From the NCBI GenBank assembly GCA_019693395.1, contig JAAMXP010001783.1, positions 1-41,764 of the forward strand: a stretch of 41,764 nt of DNA, in the 5' to 3' direction. The DNA comes from Ettlia oleoabundans (Eukaryota > Chlorophyta > Chlorophyceae > Chlamydomonadales). Below are positions 1-19,692 of this stretch, piece after piece. The position numbers were made by a program, and so were the translations under genes. The notes beneath the pieces are model-generated. The model searched no databases, was not told the DNA's origin, and worked only from the letters and a program-made list of their open reading frames with translations. Every line of letters begins with the position of its first letter. The stretch's first letter is position 1.

Positions 1-247
1 GTTGCGGCTAACCAGCTGTGTCAACACCTCCCTCTCCTCCCAAGTTGTATTTCTTAGGCTGCCCATCTCTGTTGTTAATGTTGCGTTATCTCAAAACTAC
101 TGCTGGTTCATGGTCCTCATCCTACTGGCAGCACCTCACCATCCTTATGCTTCTTGCGCTCATGCCTGACCGCCCCTCTATGCCCGGCAACTGTGTCACC
201 GTCTCCCTGCAGCACACTGTGTTCGCGATGACCGAGGAAGATTGCAG

Positions 248-1680
248 GACATCGGTGGAGTGTATATCGGACTGTTGAACTGGGGTACAGATACCGAACG
301 AATGTTCGAGTATCGCAGAGTTACGGTGAGCCATGATGGTGGCAGCTGGGCTCGCCGAATGGCCAGCAAGCTATAGCGCTGATGTGCATGCTAGCTGGGT
401 GTTCACCTGGTCGCTTGCCAGTGGTCTTTGTGGTGCAGATAGCCGAGCATGGCAAACTGGGGGGTGGTTTATCATGTTAAAAGACCTGGCTTACCTGTCT
501 CCCTGGCATACCCCGCCTGCTGTGCAGAGGATTATTCCACACCCCGGCTACAGCCCCTACACATCAGCCAATGACATAGCCCTGCTTGTTCTGGATAGAC
601 CGGCCAAGACAAAGCCAGTGGCAATGGCTCCCCGCAACTACAGAATCACCCCAGTGAATGGCAGAAGGAATGGCGGAGACTGGCTGTATGTGGCTGGCTG
701 GGGCGAGACTGAGAACTTCCAGTCCCCATCCCACTTGCTGTGAGTAGGGTGAAGCGTGCTGGCCATGCTATGTAGCGGCGTATCTCGGGGATGCCTTGAG
801 CTGCTTGGCCACATGAATGTCTGCCAGCGATTGCTTGCCGATGTGAAGCCTGACATTGTGCTTGATTCATCACGCCCCACCAACACATGATAACTCCTCC
901 AGCTTGCACGGCTATTGTACTGCCCCTTAATACCACTCCTCGTGTTGCCTCCTCATCATCACATATGCTTGTCCTGTGCATGCTGCTCCATGCAGGTATG
1001 CACAGGTACCGGCCATATCTAAGCCGCTGTGCAACTACCTGTACCAAAACGAGTTTCACTCTGGCTCAGTGCCCGCCAGCCACATCTGCGCAGGTTTGTG
1101 TATGCTGCCAACCCGCGCCACAATGCTGCGTCTGTGCAGTGCCGTGCTCAACTAAGCCTCTGCCAATATCAGACGTGCCAGACCGCCCGCTGGAAGTGGG
1201 GCACACGGCTTCCATTGATGAGCACCTGGCAGAGCCAGTGCCCATAGTGCGCCATGCATAGTCGGTCAGCACGGGCGTTATGGGCTGCAGGCCTGGTGTG
1301 CTTGTTGACACACACTGCCTGGCCACACTTGTGCCCTGCAGGTTATGCCGATGACAACCAGGACTCGTGCCCAGGTGACAGCGGCGGCCCGCTGGTAAAG
1401 AAAACGAGGAATGGCCATGTGCTGGTGAGCAAGGTTGTTTGGTGGCCGGCCTAGACACGCGGGGATGGATTGGCTGATGGGTGGCTCTCGTCCCGCCCCT
1501 TTGTGCTGGTGGGTGGGCATCTTCATTCTCTGTAATCTGTTGCTCCTGATGCAGGTTGGTGTGGTGAGCTTCGGCCCTGGCGGAGGCTTCTGTGGGAGCG
1601 ACCAGAACCTGGGCGCCTACACATCCATCATGGCCATGCGGCCGTGGATCGACGGCAGGATGCGGGCTCTCAGGGTTTGA
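248..1680 (+). CDS. Trypsin-like (S1A) serine protease, 5' end missing
   Basis: Chymotrypsin-fold serine endopeptidase, cleaving peptide bonds with a His-Asp-Ser triad. Five exons join in phase: 248-325, 528-739, 996-1093, 1342-1424, 1555-1680 (TGA). The catalytic Asp is in NDIALLVLDRPA (second exon). It is followed by LYVAGWGET, the typical S1A WGET segment, and then SCPGDSGGPL carrying the catalytic Ser (fourth exon). The last exon has VGVVSFGPGG and FCGSDQN, matching the usual 'GVVSwG.gC' region, then a Trp-containing C-terminal helix and a stop. The exon with the catalytic His (normally TAAHC) was not found in positions 1-247, so the signal peptide, propeptide and His probably lie before the window. 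Four of the introns are fully inside the window. The Cys residues suit disulfides, so it is probably secreted or lumenal. S1A proteases are uncommon in green plants, where most trypsin-fold proteins are Deg/HtrA (no PDZ is seen here). Confidence 0.85.
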
Positions 1681-2340
1681 AGCGGGCACAATCCATTTCC
1701 ACCCATCTGCGCTCAACACATGCATGCTATACAACTGCGTTGTGTGGGGCTGTGACGTGTTACAGTGAAATCATTGTTCTTTTTACGGTTTTTTTCCCTG
1801 CCCAGCGAGCAGGCAGGTGTCCATCCATGTGGGGCCCTCATGCAAGCTGATTATCACATGGAGTTTGTCTGCGCACAACAACAGTACTGTCTTTGCATCT
1901 GCACTCCTCTCTACTTTGGACACCCTTGGGGATCACCTCCGCCTCATACTTATCCCGAGCTTCTCTCCTAATGTGGCATGGCAGTGCCTCACAATTGAAA
2001 CGTGAAACAATAATTAAGTCATGGACCACTTGCCCCACCTTATCAAGGGATGCAATCTATTCATTAAGCTTTCATCTACATCTTCCTGTACAATACTTTT
2101 TGACCTAACCAAGAACTGTGTAAGTTCAACACTTTCCAAATAACTGGACTGGTGACATTCAGCCAGCTGGTGACAGGCGGCTCCCATTGACATGAAAAGG
2201 GGAAGTTGCGCCGAGTCAAAGGGCAGTGGGTGCCGTTGGCAAATCAGTTTGTTGTCTTGCAGCAAGGATCTGGTGCCGTGAACACTTGAAGGCGAACTTT
2301 CCAACTACAGGAAAGTTGGGAAAGCTGCGGTCGCCAGGCA
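1681..2340. other. Intergenic region between convergent genes
   Basis: This 660-bp stretch separates two tail-to-tail genes and should hold both 3' UTRs. The first part is mixed sequence with a T-run around 1788-1798. No splice-supported exon, family-like peptide or RNA gene is visible. Short open frames here lack any recognisable motif. Confidence 0.5.
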
Positions 2341-5300
2341 TCACTCGAAAACTTCATACTTGACAGTCAGCAGCTTGACAATCTCGCCCCGCAGCACGAT
2401 CTCCTTCGCACTGCACCCCTCCTGCGCCGCCTTGTCGGATGATAGTGCGCAATTGCCTGCTGGAGCAAGCGGTTGGTGTTCTCCGCATCAGGCTCATCCG
2501 CCAGCCGATTCTCTGTTTCTCTGGGTTGGTGGGCGGGTGCTTTTCATGGATGTGCTTCAGCAGGGCCTAGGCACCAACGTTTGCCTTCAGCCTGAGGGCT
2601 GTCAGCTCCTCAGTAAGCTCCTGCATGCACATCAGGCAGGGCATCAACAACACATTTGCTTTAGCATCCCATGTATATGAATCGATACTTTCAACTGCCA
2701 GTATGTGCCACCAGCGGCACAAAGTGTCACCAACACTGCGCATGAGACAGGCAGATGCATTGCATGCATGCGCCGCATGCTGGGCAGCCAAAACCAGGAG
2801 CTGAGCAGGGCCTGCGGAATCGGCAGTCACCTGCAGGTAGGGCTCGCGTGCTGCCTGCGACTCGAGCTCGTACCGCTCTGCCGCGTCACGCTGGAAGCGC
2901 AGCAAGGTGTCGCGGCAGTCGACATACCAGGGCTCCGCCGTGGAGTTGCGGAATGAAAGAGATGGGGCCAGCTCCATGGCCTGCACTTGCAGCACACAGC
3001 AAGTGGCAGCATGTGGCAGCAAGAAGCCTCAGCCTTGGGCATAAAGACAGGCACAAGCAGCCCCTGGTTGTAGGAAGAGAGACGGACCTTACCCCCGCGT
3101 AAAAGCCGGGAGGAGCATGCTGCCGCAAGCATGAGCAGGCCAGGCATATGCGGCAATTCGGCTGCGTTCAGGAACCTTGCCTTCTTGTAATACATCCCCG
3201 TGCCCGCCGCCTGTCCTTCAGCACCTTGTCATATGCTGCAGGCACGATCAGACGGCTGGGTGTGGCTTGTAATTCTGGACGCCAGCCCACTTGGTGTCCA
3301 GAAAGGAGCTTGTTGGACAACACTGCGCTGCCGGTTGACTTTCAAGGACATACACAAGCTGTCTGGCAGGTTCGTGGCAGGCATGAATGTTAAGCCTGTT
3401 TCCACCGTGAGAGCCCCAGAATTACAGAGGAAGCATCCTCACCGCTGCCAAACATTAGGCCGTACTGCCCAGCATGCTCAGCGCAATAGCTTCATTCTCC
3501 ACATCCACCTCTCTGGTCAGCAGCGCCGCTGCCTTAAATTTGTCAATTACAACGTACACAGCATCCATGTTGAGCTCTTCTGAATCGATGTGCAGCAGCT
3601 GGTCTCCCTGCACACGCGTCTGCAGAGACGGCGGTGCGCAGGCAAAAACGGCGGCGGCATGGAAGATTTGGATGGTGCACCGAGATTGGCAAGCTTAGTT
3701 GTAGTTCCTCAGCACAAATTACGAGCGCTGACGTTGGCAAACTAAGGGCGCTGTGCGTGGATCCGGGTCAAACACAAAAGTGCGAGGGCAGGGATCTATG
3801 AGGCAGCCCACCCTCACAGACTCGCAGGTGCACTGCAGCAGGTGCAGCGACTGTTGCAGCTCCTCAACCTCCTCCCACCGCTCAAAGCAGTTACTTTGCT
3901 GTGCTGAGCTTTCAGCAAAGCATCCTCCAGTGGCCGTCTGCATGCAGCGCAGTTGCAGAATCAGCGTCAGATTTACAGCAGCTTGTTTGGGGACGAGGCT
4001 GATCCCAACTAAGAGCTGAACCCCCTCACTGCCACATAAACTCTCCTCGCACACCTGGCTTCACTCCTTGCTTGAGATGCACTGCGGTAATCGCCTTTTT
4101 CGCAAAGTTGCACACCCATCTTGAACAGCTTGTCTGCAGAGGCATCTACAAATGGCATGTGTAGGTGTTGTGCTATACGAGAGGAACATTACGTCAATGA
4201 CTGCAACCTTTATGAACAAACGGACCCAGGTAGCCTGCAGTCAAGTGTTAGTGAAGGATGGGAACAATCACAACGGATGCAACCCATCATCATGCCTGCA
4301 ATACAAAACAACATATTGGCTTTGCTGTCGGTGCAGAAGGCATTGAGGTGCCAGCGGGCCAAAAGCTGGGGAGGATTGGTTGGCGGAATTGCCAACCACA
4401 CAGGCTCGCAGACGTTATAAAGCGCTCAGCTTGAGCTGCAGCCTGTTGATGGCTACAAACTCTGCATCCAGCACTGCGCGCGGCATTGCAGAACGATAAG
4501 GTCTGAAAAAAGGTGTGCTGCGTAGATTGCTACATGCAACCTATTGCCCTTGCGCTTTGCATATACAAAGGCATGGTGCCCGCAGAATGCAGCGCCACAC
4601 CACGTACCTGTCACACAGGCCTCATACGCCTTGCATTCGCAGTCTTCCAGCCATCTATATGGCATGCAGGTCTCGCCATACTCAAGCGCAACTGCAAACC
4701 GCTTGGCCGCCTGGCAGGCCGCCTGGCCGCCAGGCACCTGCTGCTCGGGAGTTTTCGAGAGGCAGTCAGACATCCGGCTGGCTACCATTCCAAGGTTCTT
4801 GCTTGCTTTGCCCGGTCAATCTCTGCATGCATTGTGGGAATATGCCAGCCTATAGATTAGCAAGGAGGAAATCCTGTATAACGGGATGGAAGACCAACAA
4901 ACAACCCAAACAGGCTTGCATTGGATCGCAGCGGTGGATACCGCGCGGCCGCGGTCTGGGAGCCCCACGGCTGTGATGACACCTGAATGGCCCGCATTCA
5001 GAGCTTGGGTGTACTTGTCTGCCGCCTGGTGGCAGCGCTGCACGCGAAATGTGTTGTTCCCCACTTTTTTGGCGGCCTCATAGCGCTCGTTACCCTCATG
5101 GCGCAAGCGTTCAGAAAGCGTCCTGGAGTGGTTGAAATAGTTGTTCATGGTTATCTACGCAGCAAACGAAGGAATGGGCTCTGAAAGAGGAACCACGAGG
5201 TAGGGTTTTATGCGTGCCCTCTGTGGTGCCACTCGTGAAAAGTGTTCTGTTCGGTGCTCTGTACAAAGTTGAATGAAAAATTTATCGTGTTCACGCAAGA

Positions 5301-5397
5301 AAGGGACGCGCGTCGGCTCCTTGAAGTCCTGGGGCAGTGACTGGCCCAGGGCGGCTATGCGCTGACGCCCGCTCACCGTCGTCACGGGCAGGGGCAT
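2341..5397 (-). pseudogene. TPR/J-domain-like gene with in-frame stop and frameshifts
   Basis: Reads right to left. An open frame from ATG 5397 ends in EPIPSFAA, then TAG (5155-5157). The same frame then resumes with ITMNNYFNHSRTLSERLRHEGN, a TPR-type start with basic and aromatic heptads (first exon to about 4983). The next exon (from about 4835) encodes EIDRA..., but the matching continuation KASKNLGMVASRM needs one extra base near 4808-4812. A later segment has RFAVALEYGETCMPYRWLED. Further exons encode ERWEEVEELQQSL (3719-4054), LNMDAVYVVIDKFKAAALL (about 3475-3600), and YDKVLKDRRRA followed by MYYKKARFLNAAEL out of phase by one base near 3195-3200. The last encodes NRLLQQAIAHYHP followed by DKAAQEGCSAKEIVLRGEI, again one base out of phase at about 2436. 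HYHP-DK resembles the J-domain HPD loop. The final stop is TGA at 2341-2343. One stop plus three single-base losses suggest a decaying gene. Sequence error or unrecognised small introns are the alternatives. Function unknown; TPR/J proteins usually mediate chaperone or protein interactions. Confidence 0.6.
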
Positions 5398-5566
5398 GGT
5401 GGAGGTATTGCGAACTAGTAGGACAACGTGTGCATGATCATCTATGCGTTACAGGCCCCAAAAGCTGCAACTGCAAGAGCAACTGCTCAGCAATGCTCGC
5501 TATGGAGGCTGCTCCTGAGCTACAACACTGGGGGACCCGCCACTGGCGTGCGTCGTCGCTGCGGCT

Positions 5567-9747
<4,181 letters not shown>

Positions 9748-10193
9748 CAGCTATAGGATTCCAGGCCCCGAGCGATCCTTGATTGCATCGGCGGTGGGAG
9801 AAGGCCCGAAGGGTGAGTAAGTTGGGTTACCCTGGGGAACAACACGCCGACGTTCGGCTGACGTTCGGCTGACGGTCCACCGCTATGACGCGAGCGCCAA
9901 TCTTGATATGAATTGCTCAACAACATCGTTTTGACAGGCAGGCGTGACGTGTCAAGAGCGATGCTTCCTCCCAGGAATCTCAGCCACTTCCTCCGCAAAG
10001 TTGACACAAAACATTGTTGCGTGGTAGGATACTCTACCATTACCAACGGTTGTTGCTACAACACAGTGCAGTCGGTTTGCAGGCACCGCGCTTGAATGGC
10101 TCATGCAGGTTGGAACTTGGCACATATAGACATGAAAATATTGAACAAGCGGCATTCGCGCAGCCAGCACGGACGAGCAGTAGCCCTAGCAGT
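9748..10193. promoter_or_regulatory. Divergent promoter region, QTRT1 and CIPK-type kinase
   Basis: This 446-bp gap lies between two head-to-head start codons (9747 on -, 10194 on +), so it should hold both promoters and 5' UTRs. It contains two perfect head-to-tail copies of an 11-bp unit, GACGTTCGGCT, plus a partial third. No TATA box in a convincing position was recognised for either gene. Whether the repeats bind a regulator is inference. Confidence 0.6.
9849..9874. repeat. 11-bp tandem repeat in the divergent promoter
   Basis: GACGTTCGGCT occurs at 9849-9859 and 9860-9870 without mismatch, followed by GACG (9871-9874). It sits about 100 bp upstream of the QTRT1 start codon and 320 bp upstream of the kinase start codon. 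Each copy contains an ACGTTCG core. Confidence 0.9.
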
Positions 10194-15439
<5,246 letters not shown>

Positions 15440-15706
15440 TGCCGGCGGGCAGTGGCACTGCCGGATGGCTGTTGCTGCTGCCTGTTCCTGCCGTGTTGCA
15501 ATATTTATATATAGTTCCTCTTCAAGTGTCATTCCTAGTACAAGCACTTTTGAACAACGCCAGGTAGTACGGTGTCTGCCGTGGCGCAGCACGACGTAGC
15601 GGGGCATATATCACATTAATACAGAGGGTCCTGAACTGTGCTTTGCCGGATCATTGCGGAATTTGCCGTGCACCTGTTTGCATGTCCAAAACGTAAGCTT
15701 GTGGCC

Positions 15707-18700
15707 ATGAGACTCGACGAAAACGTGCTTCAGTCTTTCGCTATGGGCAGGGTCTTTCAGGTGCGCCGCTTCAGGCAAGCTTATTGAGCAAGGGTGCTTG
15801 TAAGGGTGCTAGCACGCTGATCCTTGCCGGTGGGTCGTGGACACAAACGTTGCCGCCGGGCAGCTTTGTGTTCAGCGCTGTTTTCGTTGAACGCGAACAT
15901 AAGCTGATCCTGCAAAAACAAACATGCCGCCTCAAGGGGCAGCCAGCCGCTGCTGGCGCCGCAACTGGCTGGTGCCGCCAACGGCCAACCCTCCCGCCTT
16001 GACCACTGCCCATTTACACCCCCCTTTCTAATGCTCCTCTTCTGTTGCATGCTGCATACCTTTGCTTCCGGCTAACAATACCGACATTAAACTCATGCCT
16101 TGCAGACTGACGATCCTGCCGGCGCCCGCATAAACTCCATCTCGTTCCACCGCGCACACGATTTCTTGGTGACAGCTTCAGACGATGATGTCATACGCAT
16201 TTACGACACACAGGCGGGCGAGGAGCTACCAAGGTGGGTCACATAATGCCACGGCCAGTCCTTCAGCAAACACCAGCATGGTGGTAGAGGTAGCCGGGGC
16301 AGACAGCAGCCGGGGCAGGCAGTAGGCAGCACAACAGAGCCCACAAGCAGAATCACACTCCAAACTTGCCGCATGGCAACGCAAAGGGCCTGCGGGACAG
16401 CTACGGATTTGCTGTGGCATCTGCGTTGCGTGCACCTGAGCTTTGTGGCGGCCTTACACCTCAATGTTCCAAGCGCGGCTTCCCTGCCTGGCTTGTTCGT
16501 CTCTCCTTGCTCACGCCTGGCAGGCGGCTGCCTCTGCCCTTCCCCTCTTCTCAAGTTGCCAGTTAGCCATACCATTTGCTGTATTGGTTTTTCATGCTCC
16601 AGCACACTCAAGCGCAGTGCCCGGTCCATCTCTCGCAAATATTTGCAGGAGGCTGCTGAGCAAGAAGTACGGCTGCGCCAACATAACCTACACCCATGAT
16701 CCATATAGTGTCGTGGCTTCCTCCAATAAGGTGCCGCCTGTGTGCTGAGTTTGAAACAGGAATGGGCGCAGCAAGCATGTTCTAGTGCAAAATGAAGGAG
16801 CCATCAGCAAGAGTGGATTTTCCAAACAACATGTGCCGGCCACGCTGATACCAAGCGGGAACAAGGGCAGGACGGGGGGGAGGGTGTGGGTGTGTTTTGG
16901 GGGGGGAGGCAGGGGGCCGGGCGCGATCCTATTCGGCTGGTTCTGAATAGTGTCACACGCACTGGCGCCACACACTTGCATCACATGCACAAGTACACAC
17001 ACGTCCTCCTGCCTTTCTTTCCCTTCCCCGGATACAGGGCGCCGACTATGCTCTTCGCTACCATGACCTGCATGAGAACCGCTACATCCGCTACTTCCGG
17101 GGGCATATGGGGCGCATCACCACACTGTCCATGTCCCCCAGCTCTGACACCTTTCTGTCGGCGGCAGAGGACAAAACGGTGCGTGGCTGGGTGCGCTGTT
17201 CTGGTGGTGGGATGGGGGGCGGGGGGTGGGGTGTCTGGTGGGTAGTGCAGGGTGGACGTTCACATCACAGTTTTTGTGTGATGGGGTGGGGTCTAGTGGT
17301 GCGTCTGATGTGCCGGTGGCGAGTTGAGGTGTGTGTGGGTGTGTTAGTTGAGCTGCTGGACCTTCCTTCCCCCAGGGAGAAAGGCCTTGCCCACCATTTT
17401 TGAGGTATCACCTTCACTCACTCCTTCTGCACCTTTGGATCCCGACACAATTCAGGTGCGACTTTGGGACCTGCGAGTAAATGGCTGCCAGGCGCTGCTG
17501 ACCGCCCCGGGCCTCCCCACCACCACGTATGACGAACAGGGGCTGGTGTTTGCTGTGGGGGCGGAGCGAGGGGTGGTGAAGCTCTTTGATGCGAGGAAAT
17601 GGTCTCAGGGACCCTTCACCTCGTTCCCGGTGAGTGGGAGCTATACCTCTTTTGTTGCAATAAAAATTCCACCCTGACTTGCACATGTCAGAGGTAAGAA
17701 AAGTGCCTGCCTGCTGCTGCCCCACTTGCTGCCACCGGTCTCGCCTGCCCGCCTTCTTGGCTCACCATTTGCCTGCATCTCCCCGGCACTCACAACCTTC
17801 CCAAGGGAATAAGCGAGTGCTTTATGCCATCCACTCTGCCAGAACATATCGCGTTTTTTTCATCTGCTGCCGCTCCGCTCAATTGGCTTGTTGATCTGCA
17901 CTTCTGCCACCTGCTTCCTTGGCGTGTCTTCCTTGGCGATTCCCCACCCAACAACACCCCATTACCTCCTGCCCCGCTGTTTTTCTTGCAGGTTCGTGAC
18001 GAGATTCACTCTGGCGCGCTCTTTGCCTGCCTCAAGTTCAGTATGGACGGTGGCCTGCTGCTGGCGGTGGCGGAGGGGCGCATCTACATACTCGACTCAT
18101 ACGATGGAACGGTGAAGCAGAAGGTGAGTGGGGCGTAGCTGGGTAGGAGGGTACGGGAATTTACCAGGTTTTCCAGGTGAAGGAGGTGAAGAGAACCATC
18201 AGTCTGTGTCTTTTACTGTTTTATCTCACAGAAGATTGAAATTTACTGGTTTTCCATGTAGTAATGGGACACCTGCCCAGTGATCATGAGCCTGTGTCTC
18301 CCGCTGCAGATCGTCAACCCAGGGGTGGGCGAGGGTGGGCAGGCACTTGAGGCCTGCCTCACCCCTGATGCCCGCTTTGTGCTGTCAGGCAACCCAGACA
18401 CATCCATCCGTGCCTGGAGCGTCGGCACGGGGCAGGAGGTGGCGCGGTGGGACATCCACGCAGGGGTACCTACCTGCCTCAAGGTGGGCTCAGGGGCAGG
18501 GGGCAGTCCAGCAGCGTGCTATGGGGCAGCCGATTTGTGAAGCCCTGACAACCAAATATTACTTGTGTTGCTCAGGGGTGCCATTTTGCTTTCTGGTATC
18601 ACAGCATGTATTTGGCTCAACCACTGCTGCCAGTATTGTAGCCCAGGCACGCGTGCCATGTGCGAGACCTTCTGCTGCTGTGCCATTAACGGCTTCCTAT

Positions 18701-19211
18701 CATTTCCCACCCTCCATCCCCTGCCGTTGTGCAGTTCTCGCCCCGTAAGATGCTGTTTGCCTCCGCCTGCTGCGCCCTAGGCCTGTGGATCCCCGATTTC
18801 TCCAAGCTCCCGCAGCAAGAGCAGCAGCAGCCGCAGCAGCACCAGGTGTCCGCATTTCCCGTGCAGCAGCACCAGCAGCAGCCGCCGCCCATGCACCAAC
18901 AGCAGCAGCAGCCCATGCAGCAGCAGCAGGCGATGCCACCCATGCAGCATCAGCACCAGCAGCACCAGCAGCCACCCCCAATGTTGCACCAGCAACACCA
19001 ACCCGGGCCGCCAATGCATCACCCAGCACCCCCGCACATGCACCAGCAGCCACCACCCATGCACCAGCAACAGCACCAGCAGCAGCAGGGATGGCACCCT
19101 CAGGGGCAGATGCCACCTCCGACACACCAGCCGCCACCACAACACCAGCAACCGCCGCCGCATCATGCGATGTATCGGCAGCAGCCGCCGCCAGGGTGGG
19201 GCGGGCGGTGA
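15707..19211 (+). CDS. WDR82: WDR82/Swd2-like WD40 protein with Gln/His/Pro-rich tail
   Basis: WD40 beta-propeller of the WDR82/Swd2 family. Elsewhere this is a subunit of SET1/COMPASS H3K4 methyltransferase and of PNUTS-PP1 or cleavage-factor complexes in transcription and termination. Eight exons: 15707-15760, 16106-16233, 16649-16730, 17038-17178, 17456-17629, 17992-18123, 18310-18483, 18735-19211; 453 aa, phases closed. Family signatures include VFQTDDPAGARINSISFH, DFLVTASDDDVIRIYD, LLSKKYGCANITYTHDPYSV, DLHENRYIRYFRGHMGRI, LSAAEDKTVRLWDLR, FDARKWSQGPF, LLAVAEGRIYILDSYDG and FVLSGNPDTSIRAWSV. The core ends near FSPRKMLFASACCALGLWIPD, as in the roughly 310-aa homologues. About 135 residues of mostly Gln, His, Pro and Met follow, encoded by CAG/CAC/CCA/ATG codons in the same exon. 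The ATG at 15707 matches the family N-terminus (MRLDENVLQSF). Acts in the nucleus by homology. Confidence 0.9.
18814..19205 (+). repeat. CAG/CAC/CCN low-complexity coding tract
   Basis: Within the last WDR82 exon, CAG, CAC, CCG/CCA and ATG codons dominate for about 390 bp, giving runs of 2-4 Gln broken by His, Pro and Met. The tract opens long spurious frames on the other strand and in other phases (Ala-rich or Leu/Val-rich), which are shadows of the repeat. Confidence 0.85.
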
Positions 19212-19692
19212 GGCTACCGACAGCGTTCTGCCTCTTAGCCGCACCCGTGTGTTGCTCCACCAGTTATTTCCTTTAATACCCATGAGAGCCTCCAGCAGTG
19301 GTCAGAGCCGGTGTTTGTGGAAGGAAAGCATGTCCCTAGGGCCCGGCTGAATGCCCCTCCACCTGGTTGCTTGCACGGGAAGCCCTCCCGCTCATCCAGG
19401 TGTGGTCTGTGTGCCACTTCCATCATTGAGCCCTCAAATCATGCCTGTGTCGTTTCCAGTAAAGTGACGCAGAGGCAGCATCCTCTAGAGGATGGGACTC
19501 GCACAGGTCGGTGGGTCTGATGCACACCTGGCGGGGGAGCGAGAACAGCCAGGTCAGCCAGGCCAGCGTGTGCTGAGCACCCTTTCTGCCCACGCCCGCC
19601 ACAAGGACCCCACACTCCGCGGTTCCCTGCACTTGTCGAACCTACCAATGCCTTCGTAGTCCCTCGTGACCACCGTTTCGAAGCATACAAAG
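19212..19692. other. Intergenic: WDR82 3' end to PPR 5' end
   Basis: This 481-bp gap between two same-strand genes should contain the 3' UTR of the WD40 gene and the promoter and 5' UTR of the PPR gene. No RNA gene, repeat or convincing exon was seen. Confidence 0.5.

Noticed and set aside
1..20. Peptide VAANQLC at the window edge that could mimic TAAHC with the catalytic His replaced
   Set aside because: The phase does not fit the next exon (which needs phase 0) and the upstream sequence is missing, so an inactive protease cannot be claimed.
18700..19283. Long antisense and out-of-frame Ala- or Leu/Val-rich open frames over the WDR82 tail
   Set aside because: They are by-products of CAG/CAC repeats. 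The + strand frame in phase with seven upstream WD40 exons is the real one.
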